This document shows positions 9,576 through 19,653 of a stretch of 64,000 nucleotides of DNA, piece by piece (position 1 is the first letter of the stretch; each line of letters opens with the position of its first letter). This DNA comes from CAWCWK01 sp963842125 (lineage in GTDB: Bacteria > Pseudomonadota > Alphaproteobacteria > Rhizobiales > CAWCWK01). The translations under genes were made by a program, and so were the position numbers. The notes below the pieces were generated by a model that saw only the letters and a list, made by a program, of their open reading frames with translations, searched no databases and was not told where the DNA came from. The DNA is taken from positions 248,001 to 312,000 of the forward strand of contig CAWJFE010000001.1 of assembly GCA_963842125.1 (NCBI GenBank), in the 5' to 3' direction.

Positions 9576-9875
9576 TCAGCGCAGCTGGCTGTCCTTAGAG
9601 CCGCGGCGGTTGTAGCCCGCGAATGCGGTGCTGCGCTTGTCGGCGCCCGACTGGCAGGCCACGCAGCGGCGAACGCCCGGCACGGCCGCGCGCCGGGCTT
9701 CCGGAATGTCCTCGTCGCACTCCTCGCAGATCTTGAGGCTCGCGGCGGCGGTCTGATGGCCCGCATTGCCGGGCTGCCGACCGGCACCGCCCGCGCGCAG
9801 ACGCTTGAGCGCGTCCTCGATGCTGGCGTCGATCTGATCCTGCACCGCGCCGTCGCGCGCCCATCCGCCTGCCAT
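9576..9875 (-). CDS. DksA/TraR-type C4 zinc-finger protein
   Basis: A 99-residue protein whose C-terminal half has the DksA/TraR zinc finger CEECDEDIPEARRAAVPGVRRC followed by VACQ (pattern CxxC-x17-CxxC). The N-terminal helix DQIDASIEDALKRLRAG precedes it. It is shorter than true DksA (about 150 residues) and lacks the long coiled-coil with its acidic tip, so it resembles the TraR/YbiI-like group that may touch the RNA polymerase secondary channel. ATG at 9875 has GAGGAGAGG just upstream. Confidence 0.85.
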   Translation of the reverse strand: MAGGWARDGAVQDQIDASIEDALKRLRAGGAGRQPGNAGHQTAAASLKICEECDEDIPEARRAAVPGVRRCVACQSGADKRSTAFAGYNRRGSKDSQLR

Positions 9876-10005
9876 GATGCCTCTCCTCGCCGGTGACCCT
9901 ACGGCTGAGATATGGTGCGCGGCTCGCCTGAGGACCAGCCGGAGGTCTCGTCGGGAGAACTGCGGACACCGCCCGTCAAAGCCCCCCCAGAGCCTTAGCG
10001 GGGAT

Positions 10006-10060
10006 GCGATAGCACCGCAGCGTAAGGAACCGAGCAATATCAAAGCCCTGGAGCGCGTTC
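10006..10060. repeat. Dispersed intergenic repeat, copy 1
   Basis: Contains the core agcaccgcagcgtaagga, also found at 24546-24572 (opposite orientation) and, with one change, at 30833-30864. It lies 28 bases past the stop codon of the minus-strand gene at 10088. A gagcgcgtt piece in the flank is also shared with copy 2. Likely a REP-like element. Confidence 0.75.
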
Positions 10061-10087
10061 GGTGAATGGATAGGAACCGGACGTGCG

Positions 10088-10588
10088 CTAGCAGCGGGCA
10101 ATCCGGGCCTTGAGCCGGCGTTCGTCGGCGCTGAGACCGCGAAGGCTTTCGCGGTAGATGGCTCGCTCCACATAGGTCCGCGCGAAGCGCTCCCAGAAGA
10201 TGATGCCGAAGACCGCGCCGGCGAGGAGCGCGAGCGGGACGGTCGCGACGAAGCTCTCCTGCGTCAGGTAAGGGTTGCGCAGATGCACGGCCGAATGGGC
10301 CGCGAAGCCGACGAGGCCGAAGACGATCGCCGTGGCCGCCCGGTCGAGCGGCACGTGGCGCCCGATGAAGACGGCGAGCGGTCCGGCGACCCAGAGGGCG
10401 CTCGCATAGATATAGAGGCAGGCGGCATTGGTGGTCACGAAGCCGATGGCGACGTCGCGCGGATCGATCGGCCGCCCCGCCATCACCTCCTTGGCGAGGA
10501 GATAGAGCGTGATGCCGGCTGCGACGGTGCCGATCGCGCCCGCATAGGCGAAGAGCATCCCGTTGGCGAGACGATATAGCGATCGCAT
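10088..10588 (-). CDS. Hypothetical four-helix membrane protein
   Basis: A 166-residue protein with four predicted membrane segments (around residues 10-32, 48-75, 82-103 and 112-132) and a basic cytoplasmic tail RYRESLRGLSADERRLKARIARC-like in character. The ATG at 10588 has GAGGGGGAG upstream; longer in-frame starts add unconserved sequence. No family recognised. It stands alone between a DksA-like gene and a divergent LysE gene. Confidence 0.65.
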   Translation of the reverse strand: MRSLYRLANGMLFAYAGAIGTVAAGITLYLLAKEVMAGRPIDPRDVAIGFVTTNAACLYIYASALWVAGPLAVFIGRHVPLDRAATAIVFGLVGFAAHSAVHLRNPYLTQESFVATVPLALLAGAVFGIIFWERFARTYVERAIYRESLRGLSADERRLKARIARC

Positions 10589-10823
10589 GGCGGCTCCCCC
10601 TCGGGTCGGGTGGCGGGACCCGCATCGATGCGGGATGGACGGCGGCCAGGCCTCGGCGCCCTGACGTCCGGTCACTCTACGCGACTCGTCCGGTCCGCGC
10701 GCGGCACATCTCGGCCTTGCGTTAGCAAAACCTGTCGGTAATCCTTAGACAGGGTCGGTTCGGTGCCGCGATCGGCGGCTCGGGGCCGGTCCGTCGCTCA
10801 GGGGCGTGATACGGAGACCTGGT

Positions 10824-11477
10824 TTGGAAACCGTCATCTGGCAGGCCTACGGGGTGGCGCTCTCGGGCGTCGTGCTGGCGCAGATCGCGCCGGGGCCGAA
10901 CCTCCTCGCCGTCGCCGGCGCCGCGCTCGGCCAGGGACGGCGGGCGGGGCTCTCCGTCGCCGCCGGGGTCGCCTGCGCGATCTTCGCCTGGGTCGTCATC
11001 GCCGCATCGGGGCTGACGCTCGTTCTGGCGCTCTATCCAGACCTCCTGACGGCGATGAAGCTCGCGGGCGGTCTCTATCTCGTCTACCTCGGCGCGCGGG
11101 GCCTGCGGGCCGCGATGACGGGCACCGCCCCGCACCTCAAGCCGACGGGCGGGCAGGCCAGTGGAGCACGAGCCTTCCGGCGCGGCTTCCTCGTCAACAT
11201 CACCAACCCCAAATCGGCGCTGATGTGGGCGGCCGTCGCCACCGTACTCTTCGGCGCAGGGTTAGACGGATGGCAGGTCGTCGGTTTTGCGCCGATTGGC
11301 TGCGGCTCGGCACTCTGCGTCTATGGCCTTTATGCGTTGATCTTCTCCTCGGCACCGGTGCGGGGGCTCTATGCCAGGCTGTCGCGCGGCTTCGAGGCGC
11401 TCTTCGGCACCGCCTTCGCCCTCATCGGCGGCGCGCTCGTCGTCGATGGCCTGCGCGATCTCGTCCGCCGGGTCTGA
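10824..11477 (+). CDS. LysE/RhtB-family amino-acid exporter
   Basis: A 217-residue inner-membrane protein with six hydrophobic segments and the LysE family signature APGPNLLAVAGAALGQGRRAG near the N-terminus and GFLVNITNPKSALMW in the middle. Family members export amino acids or homoserine lactones. A TTG start with GGAG seven bases upstream gives METVIWQAYGVALSG, matching the usual start; a GTG at 10806 is an alternative. It converges on rutR, whose stop is 33 bases past this one, so it is not in the pyrimidine operon. Confidence 0.85.
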   Translation: METVIWQAYGVALSGVVLAQIAPGPNLLAVAGAALGQGRRAGLSVAAGVACAIFAWVVIAASGLTLVLALYPDLLTAMKLAGGLYLVYLGARGLRAAMTGTAPHLKPTGGQASGARAFRRGFLVNITNPKSALMWAAVATVLFGAGLDGWQVVGFAPIGCGSALCVYGLYALIFSSAPVRGLYARLSRGFEALFGTAFALIGGALVVDGLRDLVRRV

Positions 11478-11510
11478 CGGGGCAAACCCTAGTTCAGTCT
11501 CAACTCAGCT

Positions 11511-12254
11511 TCAGTCGGGCCGGAGCCCGCGCGCGAAGACGGACTGGATCGTGACGAGGGCTTCGGCGTGGACCGCATCGCGATCGCCTTCCGCATGGCT
11601 CTCCTCATGCCCCCCGGGCAGGCCCAGCACCGCCCGCACCTGCACCTCGAAATCGGCGTAGTGCTGCGTGACCGCCCACATCATGAAGATGAGGTGGTAG
11701 GGATCGACCTTGGCGATCCGACCGGCCTCGCTCCAGCCGGCGATCACGGCGGCCTTGTCGTCGACGAGCGCCTTCAATGGCCCGCGCAGCACGTCGCCGA
11801 GGAGCGGGGCGCCCTGCATGACCTCCATCGCGAAGAGGCGCGAGGCGCGCGGATCGGCGCGGCTCATGGCGAGCTTTGCGCCTAGATAGGCCGCGATCTC
11901 GGCGGCCGGCTCACCTTGCGGATCGAGCGCGCGCAAGGGGGCCAGCCAGTCGTCGAGCGTGCGCTCGAGCACCGCCTTGTAGAGCGCCTTCTTGGTGCGG
12001 TGGTAGTAGAGGAGGTTGGGCTTGGTCATGCCCGCCTCGCGCGCGATCTGGTCGATCGTGGCGCCGCGAAAGCCGAAGCGCGAGAAGACTTCGAGACCGG
12101 CGCCGAGGATGCGCGCGCGCAAGGCGCGCTGGCGCGGCGTCGCCGGGCCGGCTTCGGGCCGCATGGGCACTTCGCCCGCATCGGCAGATGCGAACGGCGT
12201 CTCGTCGGCACGCACGCTCGGCTCCACGGGTTCGGGCGCCATCGTTTCGCTCAC
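11511..12254 (-). CDS. rutR: RutR-family TetR repressor (pyrimidine-responsive)
   Basis: A TetR-family regulator closely resembling E. coli RutR across its length: helix-turn-helix FSRFGFRGATIDQIAREAGM followed by TKPNLLYYHRTKKALY, then LDDWLAPLRAL, ASRLFAMEVMQGAPLL, and the ligand-pocket region VDPYHLIFMMWAVTQHYADF. RutR binds uracil or thymine and releases DNA. The start is uncertain: a GTG at 12254 (247 residues) with AGGAG 12 bases upstream is chosen; ATG 12242 is possible, and an ATG at 12350 would bury the operator inside the gene. It is divergent from the beta-alanine aminotransferase, so autoregulation through the shared operator is likely. Confidence 0.92.
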   Translation of the reverse strand: MSETMAPEPVEPSVRADETPFASADAGEVPMRPEAGPATPRQRALRARILGAGLEVFSRFGFRGATIDQIAREAGMTKPNLLYYHRTKKALYKAVLERTLDDWLAPLRALDPQGEPAAEIAAYLGAKLAMSRADPRASRLFAMEVMQGAPLLGDVLRGPLKALVDDKAAVIAGWSEAGRIAKVDPYHLIFMMWAVTQHYADFEVQVRAVLGLPGGHEESHAEGDRDAVHAEALVTIQSVFARGLRPD

Positions 12255-12307
12255 GGCGACGGCAGTCTCCTCTTGCGGCGCGCTCCCGGCATCGCCTAAC
12301 GTCCCGT

Positions 12308-12323
12308 TTGACCAAACGGTCAC
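12308..12323. promoter_or_regulatory. RutR-like operator between rutR and the aminotransferase
   Basis: TTGACCAAACGGTCAC matches 12 of 14 fixed positions of the RutR box. It sits in the divergent promoter region, 54 bases from the chosen rutR start and 93 bases from the aminotransferase start, so it could control both directions. Confidence 0.75.
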
Positions 12324-12415
12324 GAAAGGGCGTAGCACACCGCACGCCACCCGATCGTGGCGACTTCAAGGACAAGGGGCCACCCCACGGGGGCCCGAGC
12401 GACGAGAGGCAGAGC

Positions 12416-13795
12416 ATGGCCGAGGCCTACGACATCCGCGATCCCGCCTCGCGAGACGGCGGCGATCCGCACGACGCGCGCCCGTCTCGGCCCAACAATC
12501 TCGATGCCTTCTGGATGCCCTTCAGCGCCAACCGGCAGTTCAAGCGCAATCCGCGCATGCTCGTTTCGGCCGAGCGCATGCACTACACCGCCGATGACGG
12601 ACGCCGCATCCTCGACGGGACGGCAGGCCTCTGGTGCGTCAATGCCGGCCACAAGCGCCCGCGCATCGTCGAGGCGATCCAGCGCCAGGTCGAGGAGCTG
12701 GACTACGCGCCCGCCTTCCAGATGGGCCACCCGAAGGTCTTCGAGCTGGCCGCCCGGCTGGCCGCGATGATGCCGACGCCGCTCGACCACGTCTTCTTCA
12801 CCAATTCGGGGTCGGAGAGCGTCGAGACCGCGCTCAAGATCGCGCTCGCCTATCATCGCGCCCGGGGCGAGGGCCAGCGCATGCGGCTCATCGGGCGCGA
12901 GCGGGGCTATCACGGCGTCAATTTCGGCGGCATCTCTGTCGGCGGCATCGTCAACAACCGCAAGATGTTCGGCGGCCTCCTCGGCGGCGTCGACCATATG
13001 CGCGACACGCATCTGCCCGAGCAAAACGCGTTCTCGCGCGGTCAGCCCGAGCATGGCGTGGATCTCGCCGAGGACTTGCTGCGCATCGCCAAGCTGCACG
13101 GGCCGGAGACGATCGCGGCCTGCATCGTCGAGCCGGTGGCGGGCTCGACGGGCGTCCTCATCCCGCCCAAGGGCTATCTGGAGCGGCTGCGCGCGATCTG
13201 CGACGAGCACGGCATCCTCCTCATCTTCGACGAGGTGATCACCGGCTTCGGTCGCCTCGGCACGCCCTTCGCCGTCGACTGGTTCGGCGTCAAACCCGAC
13301 CTTGTCATCACCGCCAAGGGGCTGACCAACGGCATCATCCCGATGGGCGCGGTCTTCGCGACCTCCGACATCTACGAGGCCTTCATGCAGGGGCCGGAGA
13401 ACCTCATCGAGTTCTTCCACGGCTACACCTATTCGGGGAACCCGATGGCGGCGGCCTGCGCGCTCGCGACCCTCGACACCTACAAGGAGGACGGGCTCCT
13501 CACCCGCGCCGCCGACCTCGCCCCCCATTTCGAGGACGCGCTTCATTCGCTCAAAGGCGAGCCGCACGTCATCGACATCCGCAATATCGGCCTCGTCGGC
13601 GCGATCGAGCTGGAGCCCATCGCCGGCCATCCGACAAAACGCGCCTTCCAGGCCTTCCTCGACGCCTACGAGAAGGGCGTCATGATCCGCACCACCGGCG
13701 ACATCATCGCCCTCTCCCCACCCCTCATCATCGAGCGCGAGCAGATCGACGAAATCGTCGATACCTTGCGCACCGTGCTGCGCGCCCTCGACTGA
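12416..13795 (+). CDS. Beta-alanine (omega-amino acid):pyruvate aminotransferase
   Basis: A 459-residue class III PLP aminotransferase converting beta-alanine and pyruvate to malonate semialdehyde and alanine, the step after ureidopropionase. Features include NNLDAFWMPFSANRQFK, the GLWCVNAGH segment, FFTNSGSESVETALK, PLP-binding FDEVITGFGRLG (Asp272) and the Schiff-base lysine in VITAKGLTNG (Lys301). The N-terminus matches omega-amino acid:pyruvate aminotransferases rather than ornithine or GABA enzymes. It is divergent from rutR across an operator and is followed by the semialdehyde dehydrogenase 20 bases on. Confidence 0.93.
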   Translation: MAEAYDIRDPASRDGGDPHDARPSRPNNLDAFWMPFSANRQFKRNPRMLVSAERMHYTADDGRRILDGTAGLWCVNAGHKRPRIVEAIQRQVEELDYAPAFQMGHPKVFELAARLAAMMPTPLDHVFFTNSGSESVETALKIALAYHRARGEGQRMRLIGRERGYHGVNFGGISVGGIVNNRKMFGGLLGGVDHMRDTHLPEQNAFSRGQPEHGVDLAEDLLRIAKLHGPETIAACIVEPVAGSTGVLIPPKGYLERLRAICDEHGILLIFDEVITGFGRLGTPFAVDWFGVKPDLVITAKGLTNGIIPMGAVFATSDIYEAFMQGPENLIEFFHGYTYSGNPMAAACALATLDTYKEDGLLTRAADLAPHFEDALHSLKGEPHVIDIRNIGLVGAIELEPIAGHPTKRAFQAFLDAYEKGVMIRTTGDIIALSPPLIIEREQIDEIVDTLRTVLRALD

Positions 13796-13815
13796 CCTAT
13801 CAGAAAGCCGATCCC

Positions 13816-15335
<1,520 letters not shown>

Positions 15336-15338
15336 AGT

Positions 15339-15954
15339 GTGACGGATGACGAAGCGCGCCCCGGATTAGAAGCAGCTTTTGAGTCTGAACGTTGCCGGTT
15401 GATTGGGGAAATTGAGCTTGTCCGTTGGAACATATGCTGCTCTGGGCATCGGAAATCTCATATCAGCGCTTGGAAAATTCGACCGTGAAATCGGCTGGTG
15501 CGTTACGTCTGATTTGGGCGAACATGGGCGCTATAACGCTTTTACGAAATATGGTTTCAACGAAGTATTCAGACGAAAAATGGGCGTTGCACTGTAGCGA
15601 AATTGTACGTCTCTATGACGAATGCAGGCAGATTAGGAATGGCGTTTGCCATTCCATCCCAGTTGAAACGTCTGATGGTTTTAGATCAGTCTGACGTTCC
15701 ACTCAAAATCTGGAAAAGGCACGCGCCAATTCCACCGCACACCGGAAAGCAATCTGGAGCTAGTGTTCGCATCAAACACAATCGGTCACCTGACTTTACT
15801 CATGCACGAAATGACAGAGGTAGTGAAAGGTGAAGCTTTATTTAATGATGCGCGTCTAGAATTTGCGATGTCTTTGACGAAGAGATGTACTGAGTTCCGA
15901 AACGCACCGGAAGGGGCTAGCGGTCCCTTTAAAAGACCTTGGATAGGACAATGA
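15339..15954 (+). pseudogene. Decayed low-GC gene, possibly HEPN-like
   Basis: Three reading frames join into one sensible protein of about 204 residues if three single-base indels are corrected near 15433, in an A run near 15575, and near 15680. Pieces read VTDDEARPGLEAAFESERCR ... ELVRWN, then YAALGIGNLISALGKFDREI ... NEVFRR, then EIVRLYDECRQIRNGVCHSI, then ISLTFHSKSGKG ... ELVFASNTIGHLTLLMHEM. The stretch is clearly less GC-rich than its neighbours. RNGVCH at 15635-15652 fits the RNxxxH pattern of HEPN ribonucleases; this is a motif match only. Its stop overlaps the ATG of the next remnant. Confidence 0.5.
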
Positions 15955-16091
15955 CCCACCCGCAAACCAACGTGCGCATCGACGCCGACCGTCTCTGGTC
16001 CGCCCTCATGGACATGGCCAAGATCGGCCCCGGTGCGCGCGGCGCTAACAACCGTCAGACCGTGGCGGACACGCACCGCAACCTCGCATGA
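15951..16091 (+). pseudogene. Truncated duplicate of the amidohydrolase N-terminus
   Basis: Encodes 46 residues, MTHPQTNVRIDADRLWSALM through DMAKIGPGARGANNRQTVAD, which align without gaps to the first 40 residues of the full gene starting at 16780 (MAQAQTNMRIDAARLWDSLM). After NNRQTVAD the similarity stops and a TGA follows. It is too short to be an enzyme and marks a partial duplication or recombination breakpoint. The cupin gene starts inside its stop (ATGA). Confidence 0.85.
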
Positions 16092-16375
16092 CCCGCCCCC
16101 AGGCCACCCCCACAATCCTCATCGACGATGCCCGCGTGCGCGTCACCCGCTTCGACTTCGCACCCGGTGCCGAGACCGGCTGGCACGTGCACGGGCACGA
16201 CTATGTCGTCACGCCCGTCACGGACTGCGTCATGACGCTGGAGGAGCCGGGCGGCGCGGTGCGCAGCGTCACGATGCCGGCCGGGGTCGCGTATCGGCGC
16301 GAGGCGGGCGTCGAGCACAACGTGATCAATGGCGCCGACGCGCCGATGAGCTTCGTCGAGGTCGAGCTGAAATAG
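16088..16375 (+). CDS. Small cupin-domain protein
   Basis: A 95-residue single cupin barrel. Metal ligands of the first cupin motif are visible in GAETGWHVHGHDYVVTPVTD (two histidines) and the second motif has GVEHNVING. Proteins of this size occur near catabolic genes, but a specific reaction cannot be assigned. The ATG overlaps the stop of the amidohydrolase remnant, so it may be translated from read-through of the pyrimidine transcript. It lies between the remnant and the full amidohydrolase gene. Confidence 0.8.
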   Translation: MTRPQATPTILIDDARVRVTRFDFAPGAETGWHVHGHDYVVTPVTDCVMTLEEPGGAVRSVTMPAGVAYRREAGVEHNVINGADAPMSFVEVELK

Positions 16376-16471
16376 GCGCACCGATCGCGCGGGGCGCAAG
16401 GGCTGATCGCTTCGACCACCGTTGCGTCGATGGGTAGGGACCGGGCGTAGTGGGTCAGTTTGAACAACCGC

Positions 16472-16603
16472 CCTTCTCCCTTCGCGGGAGAAGGTGTCGG
16501 CAGGCGGATGAGGGCGCGTCTCATCCTCAAAAGAGGCTTGCGATATGAGGCACCAACCCGTCATCCGCCCCTGCGGGACACCGTCCCCCACGAAGGGAGA
16601 AGG
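16472..16603. repeat. Head-to-head pair of palindromic intergenic repeats
   Basis: Two copies face each other. The first begins with hairpin CCTTCTCCC-ttcgc-GGGAGAAGG (16472-16494) and continues into ggcggatgaggg. The second is inverted and ends cgaagggagaagg at 16603, with catccgcccc at its other side. The same element recurs at 18046. The rest of the gap from 16376 to 16779 holds no gene I can support. Confidence 0.75.
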
Positions 16604-16779
16604 AAGGATCGCGCCAGACTGACCCACGACCGGGCCGGGGGTGGGGTGGCACCCCGGGGCCAAATCGGATTACCGTCCGCACACGGTGCGGCGTTCGCAC
16701 CACCCCGAACCTCGCCTACGCGATGTCCGGCCCTCCCCATGACGGGGAACGTGAAGCTCTACGAGATGGCGGAGACCCG

Positions 16780-18030
16780 ATGGCCCAAGCCCAGACCAAC
16801 ATGCGCATCGACGCCGCCCGCCTGTGGGACTCGCTCATGGAGATGGCCAAGATCGGCCCGGGCCTGCGCGGCGGCAACAACCGCCAGACCGTCACGGACG
16901 AGGACCGAGAGGGCCGCGATCTCTTCAAGTCCTGGTGCGAGGCGGCGGGGATGACGGTCGCGGTCGATTCGATGGGCAACATGTTCGCCCGGCGCGAGGG
17001 CACGGACGCCGACGCCCTCCCCGTCTGGGTCGGCTCCCATCTCGACACCCAGCCGACGGGCGGCAAGTATGACGGCGTGCTGGGTGTGCTGGCCGGGCTG
17101 GAGCTCGTGCGCGTGCTCGACGATCTCGGCGTCAAGACCCGGCGCCCCATCGAGATCGTCAACTGGTCGAACGAAGAGGGCACCCGCTTCGCCCCCGCCA
17201 TGCTTGCGTCGGGCGTCTATGCCGGCATGCATGACGAGGACTGGGCCTATGCGCGCGAGGACGCGCACGGCCTCACGTTCGGCGACGAGTTGGCGCGCAT
17301 AGGCTATAAGGGCGACGAGCCCGTCGGCCAGCGAAAACCGCACAGCTTCTTCGAGCTTCATATCGAGCAGGGGCCGATCCTCGAGGCCGAGGATACGCTC
17401 ATCGGCGTCGTCACCCATGGCCAGGGGCTCCACTGGCTGCAGGTGACGATGACCGGCAAGGAGAGCCACACCGGCTCGACCCCCATGCCGATGAGGAAGA
17501 ACGCGGGCCGCGGGCTGGCGCAGGTGACCGAGGCCGTCCACGAGATCGCCATGAGCCACGCGCCCCTTGCCGTCGGCGCCATCGGCCATATCGACGTCTA
17601 TCCGAACTCCCGCAACATCATCCCCGGCCGCGTCGTCTTCACCGTCGACATCCGCTCGCCCGATCTCGCGATCCTCGGCGATATGGACGGGCGGGTGCGC
17701 GCCGAGGTTGAGCGGATCGCTGATGACCTGGGGCTAACCTTCGAAATCGAGCAGGTCGGCCATTTCGACCCCGTCACCTTCGACGAGACCTGCGTCACCG
17801 CCATCCGCAACGCTGCGACACGCCTCGGCTACTCCCACCGCAACCTCGTGTCGGGCGCCGGCCACGACGCCTGCTGGATCAACCGCGTGGCGCCCACCGC
17901 CATGGTCATGTGCCCGTGCGTGGATGGATTGAGCCACAACGAAGACGAGGAGATCAGCATGGAGTGGGCCGAGGCCGGCGCCAACGTGCTGATGCAGGCG
18001 GTGGTGGAGACGGCGGGGGTCGAGGGATGA
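16780..18030 (+). CDS. M20-family N-carbamoyl-amino-acid amidohydrolase (beta-ureidopropionase type)
   Basis: A 416-residue zinc-dependent amidase of the hydantoinase/carbamoylase family. In this context it should hydrolyse N-carbamoyl-beta-alanine to beta-alanine, CO2 and ammonia. Metal-site motifs are VGSHLDTQPTGGKYDGVLG (His87, Asp89, Asp98), NWSNEEGTRFAP (Glu132, Glu133), HIEQGPILE, and GHDACWINRV near the C-terminus with a late VDGLSHNEDE histidine. Allantoate amidohydrolases share these motifs, so the substrate rests on the neighbours: dihydropyrimidinase lies 161 bases downstream. The ATG at 16780 has GGAG five bases upstream; an upstream in-frame start at 16723 was rejected. Confidence 0.9.
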   Translation: MAQAQTNMRIDAARLWDSLMEMAKIGPGLRGGNNRQTVTDEDREGRDLFKSWCEAAGMTVAVDSMGNMFARREGTDADALPVWVGSHLDTQPTGGKYDGVLGVLAGLELVRVLDDLGVKTRRPIEIVNWSNEEGTRFAPAMLASGVYAGMHDEDWAYAREDAHGLTFGDELARIGYKGDEPVGQRKPHSFFELHIEQGPILEAEDTLIGVVTHGQGLHWLQVTMTGKESHTGSTPMPMRKNAGRGLAQVTEAVHEIAMSHAPLAVGAIGHIDVYPNSRNIIPGRVVFTVDIRSPDLAILGDMDGRVRAEVERIADDLGLTFEIEQVGHFDPVTFDETCVTAIRNAATRLGYSHRNLVSGAGHDACWINRVAPTAMVMCPCVDGLSHNEDEEISMEWAEAGANVLMQAVVETAGVEG

Positions 18031-18045
18031 GCGCCGCAGGCTTTC

Positions 18046-18168
18046 CCTTCTCCCCTCGGGGAGAAGGTGCCCGAAGGGTGGATGAGGGGACGCACCCTCA
18101 TCAAACTCGATCTCCCGGATCGACCGCCCTCTCACCCTAACCCTCTCCCTAAGGGGGAAGAGGGGATT
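18046..18168. repeat. Palindromic intergenic repeats between amidohydrolase and dihydropyrimidinase
   Basis: A perfect palindrome at 18046-18067 (arms CCTTCTCCCC and GGGGAGAAGG) is followed by gcccgaagggtggatgaggg, matching the element at 16472. A second, imperfect palindrome with arms around ccctctccc and ggggaagaggg lies at about 18138-18165. On the transcript these would fold as hairpins between the two cistrons. Confidence 0.75.
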
Positions 18169-18191
18169 CCGACCAGATCGAGGTTCCCATC

Positions 18192-19646
18192 ATGACCAGC
18201 ACTCTCATCAAAAACGGCACCGTCGTCACCGCCGACCGCTCCTACGAGGCGGATGTCCTCATTGGCGATGGCGTCATCCAGGCGATCGGCGCCGACCTCG
18301 GCTCTGCCGACGAAACGATCGATGCGCACGGCTGCTATGTCATGCCGGGCGGGATCGATCCGCACACGCATATGGAGATGCCCTTCATGGGCACCTTCTC
18401 GGCGGACGATTTCGAGACCGGCACGCGCGCGGCGCTCTCGGGCGGCACGACGATGGCGGTCGATTTCTGCCTGCCTGCGCCCGGCCAGCCTCTCCTCGAA
18501 GCACTGCGCGACTGGAACCAGAAGGCGGCGAAAGCCACGACCGATTACAGCTTCCACATGGCCATCACCTGGTGGGGCGAGGAGGTCTGGCGCGAGATGG
18601 AACAGGTGGTCGACCAAGGCATCAACTCGTTCAAGCACTTCATGGCCTACAAGGGCGCCTTGATGGTGAACGACGACGAGATGTACCAGTCGTTCCTGCG
18701 CTGCGCCGAGCTGGGCGCCCTCCCCTTAGTCCACGCCGAGAACGGCGACGTCGTCGCGCAGCTGCAGGCGAAACTGATGGCCGAGGGCAATGTGGGCCCC
18801 GAGGCCCACGCCTATTCGCGCCCGCCCATCGTCGAGGGCGAGGCGGTCAACCGCGCCATCATGATCGCCGATCAGGCGGGTGTGCCGCTCTACGTCGTCC
18901 ACGTCTCGTGCGAGGACGCGCACGAGGCCATTCGCCGGGCCAAGCAGAACGGGCAGCGCGTCTATGGCGAGCCGCTCGTCCAGCATCTCGTGCTTGATGA
19001 GACGGAGTATCAGAACCCCGACTGGATGCACGCCGCCCGGCGCGTCATGAGCCCGCCCTTCCGCGACAAACGCCACCAGGATTCGCTCTGGGCCGGCCTC
19101 GCGTCGGGCTCGCTCTCCGTCGTCGCGACCGACCACTGCGCCTTCACCTCCGAGCAGAAGGCGATGGGCACGGGCGATTTCACCAAGATCCCCAACGGCA
19201 CCGGCGGGCTGGAGGATCGGCTGCCGGTGCTCTGGACACGCGGCGTCGAGACCGGGCGGATCACCAAGGAGGAATTCGTGGCGGTGACCAGCACCAACAT
19301 CGCCAAGATCCTCAACATGTACCCGAAGAAGGGCGCTGTCATCGCGGGCGCCGACGCCGATCTCGTCGTCTGGGACCCTGCCGCCACCAAGACGATCAGC
19401 GCCGACACCCAGGTCTCGGCCATCGACTACAACGTCTTCGAAGGCGTCGAGGTCAAGGGACTGCCGCGCGTCGTGACGAGCCGCGGCCAGGTCGTCGCGC
19501 GTGAGGGCAAGGTCGATGCCGAGCCCGGCCGGGGCCAGTTCGTCGAACGCGAAGCCAACGCGCCGGTCAACACGGCCTTCTCGTCGTGGAAGGCACTGAC
19601 GGCACCCAAACCCGTCGCGCGGGGACAGATTCCGGCGGGGGTGTAG
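18192..19646 (+). CDS. hydA: Dihydropyrimidinase (D-hydantoinase)
   Basis: A 484-residue binuclear-zinc amidohydrolase opening dihydrouracil to N-carbamoyl-beta-alanine. Metal ligands are visible: His58 and His60 in GGIDPHTHMEMP, the carbamylated Lys154 in KHFMAYKGALMV, His in LPLVHAENGD, His in LYVVHVSCEDA, and the catalytic Asp in VVATDHCAFTSEQK. Length and the MTSTLIKNGTVVTADRSYEA start match the family. It follows the amidohydrolase and is followed by a RutR-like site and the importer operon. Confidence 0.95.
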   Translation: MTSTLIKNGTVVTADRSYEADVLIGDGVIQAIGADLGSADETIDAHGCYVMPGGIDPHTHMEMPFMGTFSADDFETGTRAALSGGTTMAVDFCLPAPGQPLLEALRDWNQKAAKATTDYSFHMAITWWGEEVWREMEQVVDQGINSFKHFMAYKGALMVNDDEMYQSFLRCAELGALPLVHAENGDVVAQLQAKLMAEGNVGPEAHAYSRPPIVEGEAVNRAIMIADQAGVPLYVVHVSCEDAHEAIRRAKQNGQRVYGEPLVQHLVLDETEYQNPDWMHAARRVMSPPFRDKRHQDSLWAGLASGSLSVVATDHCAFTSEQKAMGTGDFTKIPNGTGGLEDRLPVLWTRGVETGRITKEEFVAVTSTNIAKILNMYPKKGAVIAGADADLVVWDPAATKTISADTQVSAIDYNVFEGVEVKGLPRVVTSRGQVVAREGKVDAEPGRGQFVEREANAPVNTAFSSWKALTAPKPVARGQIPAGV

Positions 19647-19653
19647 TCTCGGG

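Noticed and set aside
12255..12350. Longer RutR start at 12350
   Set aside because: The added residues have no counterpart in RutR and would cover the operator.
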